Below, one piece after another: positions 7,884-15,902 of a DNA stretch of 64,000 nt. The translations under genes were made by a program, and so were the position numbers. Position 1 is the first letter of the stretch. The number at the start of each line of letters is the position of its first letter. Location: assembly GCF_008327685.1 (NCBI RefSeq), contig NZ_BDDE01000017.1:310001-374000 (forward strand), in the 5' to 3' direction. The notes under the pieces are model-generated. The model searched no databases. It saw only the letters and a list, made by a program, of their open reading frames with translations, and was not told the DNA's origin. The DNA is from Actinomadura sp. K4S16. Its GTDB lineage: Bacteria; Actinomycetota; Actinomycetes; Streptosporangiales; Streptosporangiaceae.

Positions 7884-9182
7884 TCGCGTGATCCTGTCTC
7901 TGCAGGTTAAGCGGTGAGCTCTCGCTGCTCGATCTCGAGGTCGGGTGTGGTGCCCTCGATGACGCGCAGGCGGGCTTTGGCGAGGAATTCCATGCCCATG
8001 TAGCGGCGGGCCTCGGTCCACTCATCGGTCTGCTCCATCAGCACGGCGCCGACGAGGCGGACGATCGCGGCCCGGTCGGGGAAGATCCCGACCACGTCGG
8101 TGCGCCGACAGATCTCCTTGTTGAGCCGTTCTTGCGGGTTGTTGGACCAGATCTGCCGCCAGAGTTGGCGTGGGAAGCCGGTGAAGGCCAGCAGGTCGGC
8201 GCGGGCGGCGTTCAGGTGCGCGGCGGCGTCGGGGTGTTTGGCCTCCAGGGACGACGCGGGCGTGCTGGGCGTGGACCTCTTCGGCGGCGGGCTGGTCGAA
8301 GACGGTGAGCACCAGCGTGGCCACCCACGGCTGCGGTGGGCACCCTGGTCAGCAGGTTGCGCAGGTAATGGGTCCGGCACCGTTGCCAGCACGCCCCGGG
8401 CAGCGTGGATCCGATCGCCTCGACCAGGCCGGCGTGGCGTCGGAGATCACCAGTTGGACGCAGGTCAGACCGTGGGCGACCAGCCCGCGCAGAAAGGTCA
8501 GCCACCCGGCGCCGTCTTCGGCCGAGGTGACCTCGACGCCGAGGATCTCGCGGTGCCCGTCGGCGTTGACGCCGGTGGCCACCAGCACGTGAACGTTGAC
8601 GATCCGGCCGCCCTCACGAACCTTCTGGGTCAGGGCATCGACCCACACGAACGCATACAGACCGCCCTCCAAGGGCCGGTTGCGGAACCCCGCACCTGGG
8701 CGTCCAGCACCTTGGACGTCTCGCTGACCTGGCTTTTGGAGATGCCCTTGATGCCCATCTGCTCGACCAGCTTGTCCAGCCGCCGCGTGCTGACGCCCAG
8801 CAGATAGGAGGTGGCCACCACCGATACGAGGGCCTGCTCGGCCCGGACGGCGTCGCTCCAGCAGCCATTCGGGGAAGTATGAGCCGGACCGCAGCTTGGG
8901 ATCGCCAGTTCCACGGTGCTGGCGCGGGTGTCCCAGTCCCTGGACCGGTAGCCGTTGCGGCGGTTGACCCGCTCGTCCGAGCGGGTCCCGTAGTCGGCGC
9001 CGCACACCGAGTCGGCCTCCGCGCTCATGAGCGCCTCGGCCATCGTCTTGACCATCGACTGCAACACATCGGGCTCACACGCCCCGATCTGCTCGGCCGG
9101 CCACCCCGCAGGGGCCACACTGTTGTCCACGGCCATCGCGTTCCTCTCCTTCTGATCTTGGTCGATTCGAAGGATCACGCGA
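7884..9182 (-). mobile_element. Degenerate IS256-family insertion sequence
   Basis: A roughly 1.3-kb element with perfect 12-bp terminal inverted repeats (TCGCGTGATCCT at 7884-7895 and its complement at 9171-9182) around one transposase frame on the minus strand. Size, end sequence and protein all fit the IS256 (Mutator-like) family. The transposase is frameshifted several times, so the copy is inactive unless helped in trans. I cannot make out a clear target duplication. It sits against the truncated serine recombinase. Confidence 0.85.
7907..9136 (-). pseudogene. IS256-family transposase, multiply frameshifted
   Basis: The start ATG at 9136 follows GAGAGGAACGCG. The first frame reads IGACEPDVLQSMVKTMAEAL and later YLLGVSTRRLDKLVEQMGIK. 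Between these, a compensated shift replaces the expected RSGSYFPEWLLERR. Later pieces lie in other frames: FVWVDALTQKVREGGRIVNV with the first catalytic Asp, then AIGSTLPGACWQRCRTHYLR, then WSNNPQERLNKEICRRTDVV to the end. At least four frame changes are needed to rebuild the roughly 410-residue enzyme. All parts of the DDE core can still be recognised, so decay is recent. Confidence 0.85.
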
Positions 9183-9509
9183 TGGCCGTCTCACGTCACG
9201 ACGCCACGCCCTCTGACCAGGTCAAACTCATACACCACCTCCGTGGACGCAACCGTGGACCGAGCGGTAGGCCGACACCATAAGCGACTGGCTGACACGC
9301 TGGTAGCCGAGCAGTCCGTGAGGTGTTCCTCAGCATGCCAGGAGCCGCTCCTGCTGTCAGCGGGATGGCTTGTGGAGGATCACGTCGCTCACTGCCGAGC
9401 CCCCTCGATCGGTGCTTCGCGTTCCCTCGGGGCTGCTCCGGCGCGGGCTCAGCGGCTCAGCAGGGTCCGTGTTCCAGCCCGCCGGAGGCGAGGCGCCAGG
9501 CCGGGGTGA
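9183..9509. other. 327-bp stretch without a supported gene
   Basis: It lies between the outer end of the IS256-type element and the stop of the HExxH gene. I found no missing N-terminal recombinase part here, so the insertion was not a simple clean split of that gene. No strong hairpin or promoter is evident. Confidence 0.4.
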
Positions 9510-10838
9510 TCATCCCTGGTTCCTGGGGGCTGCGAGGTGGTGGCCGTGGCGGCGGAGCCAGAGGGCGCGGTGGCGGGCGGCCTTGCGGCGGGCCAGCCGC
9601 ATCGCCGGAGCGGGCACCGGTTCGCGCCCCCACAGCTGCAAGGTGTCCGCCATGCCTCCGACGAAGCCAGCGCCGTCCGGTGTCAGGCCGCGCCCGTCGA
9701 GAAGGCTTTCGGACGCGAGCAGCGCCGCCCTGCGCCAGCGTTCGAACTCGGTGTGCGCGTGCATGTCGCCCGGTGACCGGCGGCGCTCCCGCCGCCAGAA
9801 ACCCGCCACGCCGAGGTGGGCGTAGGCGCCCTGGAGCAGACCGTAGACCGGGCGGGGATCTTCCCGCCACGGCGCGTAGTACCGGCGGTCATGGTCGGAA
9901 CGGATCATCGGGACCGCCTCGATCAGTGCCGCGAGCTTGGCGTGCTGCACCTCATGGGCGAGGATCAGGGCCAGATCTCGCGCCCTGCCGGTGGTGGAGA
10001 ACGCGAGGCTCCCGTGCGCCTCGCGGGAGCTTGCGCTGACCTGTCCGGTGCCGTCGCCGGCGAGCGGCGTCACCACCCGGATTCCCGCGCCGACCTCCTC
10101 GGCGGCGGGGCGATGGCGGTGCACGAGGATCCGCCAGGCCGCCGCGAGATCGTCCTCCCAGCGGGCCAGTTCCGGCCCCGGGAGCCGGGCGCGCACCGGC
10201 ATGCCGGGGAGGCGGTACGGGTCGAGGTCGTCGACCAGCACGTCGAGGGACAGATCGCCGGAGGACACCGTGAGACGGCGCAGCCCGAGCCAACCGGACG
10301 CGTCCGACTCCGGATCGGCGGGGATCGCGACCCGCGCGCCGGACGCCTCGACGACCGCGTGGCCGCCCGCCACCCGTACCGTCGCGCGCGAGGCGGGGGC
10401 CGGCACGGCCATGCCCAGCGACGGCAGCATCAGCCGTCCGCCCGGCGCTGGGACGATCACGGTGGTGCGGGCGCCGGCCCGGACCGCCGCCGCGGCGGCG
10501 AGCGCGCCCAGCCGCTCCAGGCCGCCGTGCGAGCGGCGGAGCCGCGCGTCCCGGATGGCGCGGCCGGCCCATGCACCGACCGCAGGGTGGCAGATCACCT
10601 GCCGGACCGCCTCCGGATGGGCAGCCTGCAGGTCGGCGAGCATCCCGTAGGCCGCCTGGACCCGCCACGCCGTGCCTGGGCCGCCAAACGCACGCGCCGT
10701 CTCCACCACGCCGCGCACCAGCAGCAGGTTCCGACTGGCCTGGATCTCGCCGAGCATGCGCATCGCGCGGACGCCGCCACCACCCGCGGCCAATTCCCGG
10801 AGGAGGTCAGCTGGCGGTCGGTGGTAGCGGATCTCCAT
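9510..10838 (-). CDS. HExxH-motif peptide-modifying protein of the FxS RiPP locus
   Basis: 442 residues; start ATG 10838 after AAAGGTGTGCG. Around two thirds along it carries LILAHEVQHAKLAALIEAVP, the HExxH motif of the domain usually fused to, or encoded beside, FxsB-type radical SAM enzymes. Related proteins are now regarded as 2-oxoglutarate-dependent peptide beta-hydroxylases; I infer that activity from family knowledge only. No signal peptide or membrane helix is seen. The gene overlaps the 3-prime end of the radical SAM gene by 32 bases on the same strand, so the two are one operon. In many FxSxx loci this domain is fused to FxsB, while here it is a separate protein. Confidence 0.8.
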   Translation of the reverse strand: MEIRYHRPPADLLRELAAGGGGVRAMRMLGEIQASRNLLLVRGVVETARAFGGPGTAWRVQAAYGMLADLQAAHPEAVRQVICHPAVGAWAGRAIRDARLRRSHGGLERLGALAAAAAVRAGARTTVIVPAPGGRLMLPSLGMAVPAPASRATVRVAGGHAVVEASGARVAIPADPESDASGWLGLRRLTVSSGDLSLDVLVDDLDPYRLPGMPVRARLPGPELARWEDDLAAAWRILVHRHRPAAEEVGAGIRVVTPLAGDGTGQVSASSREAHGSLAFSTTGRARDLALILAHEVQHAKLAALIEAVPMIRSDHDRRYYAPWREDPRPVYGLLQGAYAHLGVAGFWRRERRRSPGDMHAHTEFERWRRAALLASESLLDGRGLTPDGAGFVGGMADTLQLWGREPVPAPAMRLARRKAARHRALWLRRHGHHLAAPRNQG

Positions 10839-12111
10839 CGCACACCTTTCGTCTCGCGGCCGTCCGGGGAAGGTCGGCGGCGACCCTGGCACGAATGTGC
10901 ATGATGAGCCGGAGAAGGTCGGAGCAATACACCGAAGGGTTCAGGAAACCGTTTCCGTCACTGTAACGGTGAGCGTAATGCCCGCCCCCGCACACCTTAT
11001 TCACCGGGCAGGACGAGCAGGTCGGGCACAACGCGCGCAGCCCGATCTGGCGGGCCGCGACGAACGGCGACAGCAGTACCTCGTCGAAAGAGTCGACGAA
11101 CACATGCCTTCCCGTTCGGGGCGCGCCGGGGAATGCGGATTTGAGGCTGTCGGACTGCTCGATGGCCCCGTCTGTCTCGATTACGACGACGCCGACGGGG
11201 GACAGCCCGATCGCCTCGCTGCTGGACGCCCCGCCCAGCAGCATCTGAAGGATCTCCTCCAAAAGCCGCACACCGGTCTCCCGCCGCGGCGCCGCATACC
11301 AGCGATCGAACACCGCGGCCAGCCAGTCGCCGTACGGGGTCGTGCAGGGATCGCCCTGTCCGGGGGGCGGCTCCGACCAGTTCGCGTGCGGCAGCAGCAG
11401 GTCGACGGTGGGCGGGCCGTGGCGCAGCAGGGCCTCGTAGGTCTCCACCGGGTCGTTGCGCAGGTCGACCGTGCACAGCAGCCCGGCGAACAGGTGGCGG
11501 TAGCGGTCGGAGGAGAGCCGGTCGAGTGCCGCCTGGACCTCGGCGTGACTGCCTCGCCCGTCGGCGTGGCGGCGGCGCCGGTCATGGGCGGCCTGCGCGC
11601 CGTCGAGGCTGACCCCTACGCGGACGTTCAACTCGTCGAACAGCCCAAGCTCGCGCGTGCCGAGCCGGACGCCGTTGGTCTGCACGACGGCGCGCACCCG
11701 GTGGCGGCCATCCGGGCCGGGGCCCGCTGCTCGGCGCACCGCGTCGCGGGTCGTGCGGACGGCGTCGCCGAGCAGGCCGGTGCCGGCCAGCAGCGGCTCG
11801 CCGCCGTGCAGGACGAGCGTGACGGAGTCGAGGTCGTGGGTTGCGACATGGTCGGCGATGCGCTCGGCGGCCCGGTCGAGGACCTCGCGCGGCATGGCGC
11901 GCGGGCGGCCCCGCCAGCTCTGGTCGCGCATCTCGTAGACGTAGCAGTGGTCGCACGCCAGGTCGCAGCGGCTGAAGACCTTCAGCACGAACTGACGGAA
12001 CGGGGTCGGCCGCCAGCCACCGTCCAGCAGCGCGCGAACGTCCAGCGCCGCCGGCCAGGCGTCGCCGAACGGCGGGTGCGGCAACGCCTCAGAAGAGGTT
12101 TTCATTGTCAT
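10807..12111 (-). CDS. fxsB: FxsB-type radical SAM/SPASM peptide maturase
   Basis: 434 residues from ATG 12111 (a second ATG at 12105 is possible). The radical SAM motif is RCDLACDHCYVYE, giving CxxxCxxC for the catalytic 4Fe-4S cluster; LVLHGGEPLL follows. The C-terminal SPASM part shows CPTCSSCPVNKVCGGGHYAH and a later Cys for auxiliary clusters. The N-terminal GWRPTPFRQFVLKVFSRCDL is characteristic of FxsB. Such enzymes join an aromatic ring to a side chain two residues downstream, making a three-residue cyclophane in the FxsA precursor. The gene is divergent from the precursor gene and co-oriented with the HExxH gene. It lacks the fused HExxH domain found in many homologues. Confidence 0.9.
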   Translation of the reverse strand: MTMKTSSEALPHPPFGDAWPAALDVRALLDGGWRPTPFRQFVLKVFSRCDLACDHCYVYEMRDQSWRGRPRAMPREVLDRAAERIADHVATHDLDSVTLVLHGGEPLLAGTGLLGDAVRTTRDAVRRAAGPGPDGRHRVRAVVQTNGVRLGTRELGLFDELNVRVGVSLDGAQAAHDRRRRHADGRGSHAEVQAALDRLSSDRYRHLFAGLLCTVDLRNDPVETYEALLRHGPPTVDLLLPHANWSEPPPGQGDPCTTPYGDWLAAVFDRWYAAPRRETGVRLLEEILQMLLGGASSSEAIGLSPVGVVVIETDGAIEQSDSLKSAFPGAPRTGRHVFVDSFDEVLLSPFVAARQIGLRALCPTCSSCPVNKVCGGGHYAHRYSDGNGFLNPSVYCSDLLRLIMHIRARVAADLPRTAARRKVCDGDPLPPTAS

Positions 12112-12240
12112 CCGGATCCGTATCCCGGCACGGCGCCGGCCGTTTCGCCTCCCGTTCCGGGCGAAAACGGGCCGTCCCTTACCCGATAGTCCGTCGCGGT
12201 GAGCCCCATCACAAAATAACATCGATTCGGAGGTGTACCC

Positions 12241-12429
12241 ATGCCCGATGCTGGAGCGGACTCACCCGACCTTCTGCTCGATGTCAGCGCCATACCCCTG
12301 CACGCCCTGGATGATCTCGAGGATTCCGTGCTGGCGCACGCCCTGGAACGCTTCTTTGTGTCACTTGACACAAACTCATCCGATGCCGTCGCCGCTTTCC
12401 AGTCTGCGTTCGAGGACGATATGGAATGA
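12241..12429 (+). CDS. fxsA: FxsA-like RiPP precursor peptide
   Basis: 62 residues from ATG 12241, with GGAGG seven bases upstream. The leader reads PDLLLDVSAIPLHALDDLED followed by SVLAHALERF, the conserved helical part of FxSxx-COOH precursors. It contains two Phe-x-Ser motifs: FVS in the middle and FQS near the end. Classical FxsA proteins stop two residues after the Ser; here the sequence runs on as AFEDDME, so five acidic-type residues follow the usual terminus. A further FED triplet overlaps this tail. It lies between the divergent maturase and the convergent TIR operon. The predicted product is a cyclophane-bearing peptide, but no peptidase is visible nearby. Confidence 0.85.
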   Translation: MPDAGADSPDLLLDVSAIPLHALDDLEDSVLAHALERFFVSLDTNSSDAVAAFQSAFEDDME

Positions 12430-12463
12430 CGCGTTAATGGGCCGAACCCACCGCGGGCCGCGG

Positions 12464-13378
12464 TCAGGGGTAGCGGATGTCCTTGATCTGCCGGATGAGC
12501 TCGGCGACGCGCGGCAGCGCGGGGTCGTTCCCGGGTGCCTGGACGCGGAGGCCGGCCAGCATGCTGTCGAGCATCGTCGTGTCCTCATGCGCGAGCGCAC
12601 GCTGGACCAGCGAGACCAGCCGGGCCCTGGGCCCGTTGCCGCCGATGTCCAGGATGCCCACCTCATCCTCGACCAGCCGGATCAATTCTCCGATCTCCCC
12701 GGACCGGATCGGACCCACCATGTACAGCGCGTTCACGAGGCGCTCCTTGAGTTGCATCGGCACGCGCCCGGGAGCCGCGGCGGGGAGCGGCGGCGGTGAC
12801 GCCGGTGTCGACGGGTCACCGAACGCGGGCGGCACCGCGCGGGCCTCAGCCCGGCCGAGCGGCGGCAGCGCGAGCGCGTCGGCCCCGGCGATCCAGCGTG
12901 CGATCTTGGCCACCGCCTTCAGGTACGGGGGCCCGCCCGCCCACTTGAGGTCGATCAGCAGGTCGCCGCCCAGGCCTCGATGGGTGCTGTGCAGCTTGGC
13001 CACCGCGGCGGGCGGCGTCGCCGCCCCGGACCAGCGAAACGGCATCAGGCAGCGGGCATGCGGCGCCCCGGGCGGCGCGTTCAGCCGCTCGATCCGCTCG
13101 GCGAAGATGCCCCATTCGCGGCCGCACCAGCGACTCCTGCCGTAATCGGCGGACAACAGAGCGATCATGGAATGCGCGGTGCGGGCCCGCTCGATGAGGA
13201 CCTGCTCCCAGTCATCGCCCGGATACAGCCCCTCGCGATCGAGGAAACCGGCGTCCTTCCGGTCGCGGCCGAGCAGCAGCCGCACTTCCACATCCAGATC
13301 GTCGAAGAACTCGGCGACGAGGTCCTGGTCCACGTGGCGCGCGTAGCTGACGAAAAAGGCGTAGGGGGTCTCGGACAT
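12464..13378 (-). CDS. fxsC: FxsC-like TIR protein with C-terminal adaptor domain
   Basis: 304 residues; ATG 13378 follows GGAGAGCCTC. Residues 1 to about 185 form a TIR-like domain: YAFFVSYARHVDQDLVAEFF at the start, then SMIALLSADYGRSRWCGREW. This WCGxEW pattern is typical of FxsC proteins of FxSxx-COOH loci. A Pro/Ala linker leads to about 95 residues ending ALPRVAELIRQIKDIRYP. The same domain ends the neighbouring NTPase, so the two probably bind through it. It is the last gene of a three-gene minus-strand operon (gap 25 bp) and converges on the precursor gene. Whether the TIR hydrolyses NAD or only signals cannot be decided; no catalytic Glu can be assigned safely. Confidence 0.8.
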   Translation of the reverse strand: MSETPYAFFVSYARHVDQDLVAEFFDDLDVEVRLLLGRDRKDAGFLDREGLYPGDDWEQVLIERARTAHSMIALLSADYGRSRWCGREWGIFAERIERLNAPPGAPHARCLMPFRWSGAATPPAAVAKLHSTHRGLGGDLLIDLKWAGGPPYLKAVAKIARWIAGADALALPPLGRAEARAVPPAFGDPSTPASPPPLPAAAPGRVPMQLKERLVNALYMVGPIRSGEIGELIRLVEDEVGILDIGGNGPRARLVSLVQRALAHEDTTMLDSMLAGLRVQAPGNDPALPRVAELIRQIKDIRYP

Positions 13379-13403
13379 GAGGCTCTCCGGGCGTCGCGGA
13401 CGA

Positions 13404-14510
13404 TCAGGGGTAACGGATGCGCTTTATCTGGCCGATGATTTCGGCCACCTGGGGCACCCCGGGCTCATTTGCGGGCGCTACGACGCCGAGGGCTTCGAGC
13501 ATTCCTTCGAGCATCTGCCCGTTCTCGTGAGCGAGAGCGCGATTGGTCATCCTGACAAGTGTGGCGCGCATTCCGTCGCGCTGGACGTCCAATGGCTCGA
13601 ACCGGTCTTCAATGACCTCGATCCATAGGCCGATGCCGTCGTGGTTCAGGGCCCGGACCTCGGCCATCGCGTTGACGAGCTGCGCCACGAGCGCCATCGG
13701 CACCTTCTTGCGCGACGGTGACGGTGGTGCCTCCACCGGCGGCGGCTCCCCCGCAGGCAGCGGTTCCCCCACAGTCGCGGGCTCCTCCATTGGAGGAAGG
13801 CGGGGAGCCGGCACCGCCGATGCGAGGGAGTGCACGCGACGGCCCAGACCGATCAGGCCGAGGCATGTGTCCACGTCGAGGTCCGGCCTCTCCACAAGCC
13901 GGTCTCCCAGTTCGCCGAGCAGCGCGGGCCAGTGGCAGACCGCTTCGGCGAGACGCCTCGCCTGAGCCGGGTCCAGTGCCGGCGCCTTTCGCATCAGCAG
14001 CATGATCGACTCTTCCCGGGTCAGCGCGCCCAGCGGGAAGGTCCGGACATCCGGGACACCGCGGTCATGGGGCCTGTGGGCGCCGTGGGAGGTCAGCAGC
14101 ACGTGCGCCGGTCCGCCGGGCAGGTGGCCGTCCACGTCCGCGGCGGACCGCACGCCGTCGTACACGCTCAGCCGCCACCGCTGCGACCGGAGCGCGTCCC
14201 CTGCCTGCTCCCGGAAGGCGTCCTCCTGCGCGTCGAGGCCGTCTTCGGCGCGGCAGTCGAACCACCAGATCATGTTGTAGCGCTGGCCGAACCGGTGGCA
14301 GTACTCCAGCGCGAACGCGGACTTGCCGGACTGCTCCAGCCCGTCGCCGTCGACGACCAGGACCCGCTCCTCGCACAAGAGTTCACTGACCCGCTCCAGT
14401 TCGTCGTCGCGACCTGTGAAGTGGGGGTCGCGCGGGCCGCGGCGACAGACTGGCGGAGGCGTGCCGGGGAGGCGCAGCGGATCGGGCAGGGTCGGAAAGT
14501 AGGGGGTCAT
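13404..14510 (-). CDS. Compact NB-ARC-like NTPase with matching adaptor domain
   Basis: 368 residues. FTGRDDELERVSELL opens a STAND-type ATPase; VLVVDGDGLEQSGKSAFALE is its Walker A (GxxxxGKS). NMIWWFDCRAED and VLLTSHGA resemble the NB-ARC strand and sensor region seen in FxsT-like proteins. After the NTPase comes a Pro-rich linker and a C-terminal domain of about 95 residues ending VPQVAEIIGQIKRIRYP, clearly homologous to the end of the TIR protein downstream. No TPR, WD40 or other sensor repeats are present, so the protein is short for a STAND NTPase. It lies 12 bp after the tandem-TIR gene and 25 bp before the fxsC-like gene. I infer a switch that engages TIR effectors through like-with-like adaptor contacts. 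Confidence 0.75.
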   Translation of the reverse strand: MTPYFPTLPDPLRLPGTPPPVCRRGPRDPHFTGRDDELERVSELLCEERVLVVDGDGLEQSGKSAFALEYCHRFGQRYNMIWWFDCRAEDGLDAQEDAFREQAGDALRSQRWRLSVYDGVRSAADVDGHLPGGPAHVLLTSHGAHRPHDRGVPDVRTFPLGALTREESIMLLMRKAPALDPAQARRLAEAVCHWPALLGELGDRLVERPDLDVDTCLGLIGLGRRVHSLASAVPAPRLPPMEEPATVGEPLPAGEPPPVEAPPSPSRKKVPMALVAQLVNAMAEVRALNHDGIGLWIEVIEDRFEPLDVQRDGMRATLVRMTNRALAHENGQMLEGMLEALGVVAPANEPGVPQVAEIIGQIKRIRYP

Positions 14511-14522
14511 GGGGCCGGCCGG

Positions 14523-15551
14523 TCAGGCTGGGCGTCTTCGGACCGCGTCGAGGAACGTTCTGATCATCGCGTCGTCGAGGCCGTGCATGCGGATGGCGCG
14601 CTTGCTGAGGCCGCCGGGCAGAGGGCTGCTGTCGACCTGGACGGGGATGACGGGGGCGCCGCTCCCTGGGGGCGCGGTCAGGGCCTCCTCCCAGCCGAGG
14701 TCGTCCTCGCGCACCAGCGCCTCCATGTGCGGGGCGACGAAGTTCTGGGAGAGCACGGCGACGACCCGTTCCCCGCTGCTGCGGGCGCGGGCGACGGAGT
14801 CGTTCAGTGGCTCGCTCCGGCCGGCGTTCCAGCGGACCAGTTCGACGTCGTAGTTGTAGGTGCGCAGCAGGTTGCCGAGATACTCGGCCCAGGGCTGGTC
14901 GGCCCCGACATAGCTGATCGCCACGGTGTGCGGCGGGTCCTCAGTTTCGGACCGCGCCGACACCGGCTCGGTGGTCCCCTGCTCGGCGCGGTCGCCGAAC
15001 GCGGGCCCGGTGGCCGCCGCCGTCTTCGAGTCAAGCGGAGCGAGGTCGACGAGCTGGGCTGCGAGGATCCGCGCCGCGACCGCGCGCACCACGGCATAGT
15101 AGCCGCTCTCCCCTTCGAGCTGATGGGTGCGCATGAGTTCCAGCACCCCGGAGCGGGTGGAGGACTCGATGTCCGCGGACGTCCAGGCGTCCGGCATCGG
15201 CCGCATGATCGTCGGCAGTACGGCGGCCGGGTCCAGCGGCCGCCATCGGACGGGTATGAGGCACAGGTCGCGCGTCTCCCGCCGCGGCGCGAACCGCTCC
15301 TCGAAGATCGCCCATTCGCGGCCGCAGTACGAGTCGCGGAGATAGCCGCCGGAGATCAACGCGACCATCGCCGCGGACTCGGCGGCCACGTGGACGCCGG
15401 CGGTCTCCGCTTCGGCCAGCCGCCCTTCGGCGAATGGGCCGCGCCGGACGCGCACCTCGCGTTCTAGGTCGGTGTGGAACCGACCGACCCATGCCTGGTC
15501 CGTACCCCGGGCGTAGCTTGTGAAGAAGTAGGTCTTCACGTCACCTCGCAT
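14523..15551 (-). CDS. Tandem-TIR protein (FxsC-like TIR plus TIR_2-like domain)
   Basis: 342 residues; first gene of the minus-strand TIR/NTPase operon. The first domain (1 to about 190) reads TYFFTSYARGTDQAWVGRFH, then MVALISGGYLRDSYCGREWA, the FxsC-type TIR pattern. The second (about 205-342) reads TVAISYVGADQPWAEYLGNL, then VVAVLSQNFVAPHME, a TIR_2-like pattern. No linker repeats, signal peptide or membrane segment are seen. Two different TIR types in one polypeptide suggest an effector fused to an oligomerisation TIR. Start ATG 15551 was chosen; a GTG four codons later with GAGGTGAC close by is possible. Confidence 0.75.
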   Translation of the reverse strand: MRGDVKTYFFTSYARGTDQAWVGRFHTDLEREVRVRRGPFAEGRLAEAETAGVHVAAESAAMVALISGGYLRDSYCGREWAIFEERFAPRRETRDLCLIPVRWRPLDPAAVLPTIMRPMPDAWTSADIESSTRSGVLELMRTHQLEGESGYYAVVRAVAARILAAQLVDLAPLDSKTAAATGPAFGDRAEQGTTEPVSARSETEDPPHTVAISYVGADQPWAEYLGNLLRTYNYDVELVRWNAGRSEPLNDSVARARSSGERVVAVLSQNFVAPHMEALVREDDLGWEEALTAPPGSGAPVIPVQVDSSPLPGGLSKRAIRMHGLDDAMIRTFLDAVRRRPA

Positions 15552-15902
15552 GCGCGGAACAACTCAGCCCTGGGCAAGGCCTGCTCTGGGCAAGGCCTGC
15601 GCGGGGTCCGGGACGGAGGGTCGGGGACGGCCGTTGACTTTTCGTTCTCATCGTAAGGGATGAGACGCCGATGACCGCACCGAAGTGCGGACAACAGCTT
15701 TCCCGCGCCATAAAAGTCTGGCCATCACCGCACATCAGCGATCCAAACAAGCCCAAAACGACCTGATGTGGCCATGTATCTACGGTTTTGGGACAGCCCT
15801 AAACTACGATCACGTGATCGTTTGGCCGGATGTCACGGTAAGAGGTGAGCAGGCGAGCGGAGTGGATATAACATGAGCTATCCATAGCATTTCTCAACGG
15901 TT
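15552..15902. promoter_or_regulatory. Divergent intergenic region with 16-bp perfect palindrome
   Basis: This 351-bp region separates the TIR operon (leftward) from the FxsT-like gene (rightward). It holds a perfect 16-bp palindrome ACGATCACGTGATCGT at 15806-15821, a likely operator or regulator site about 80-110 bp before the rightward gene. A tandem repeat of TGGGCAAGGCCTGC occurs near 15575-15602. The 15700-15830 part is A+T-richer than its surroundings, as expected for promoters. I could not fix a convincing -35/-10 pair. Confidence 0.5.

Noticed and set aside
12448..12462. Palindrome ACCGCGG-G-CCGCGGT after the FxsA-like gene
   Set aside because: It has a one-base centre and cannot form a normal hairpin loop. 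It is too simple in a G+C-rich context to call a terminator or operator.
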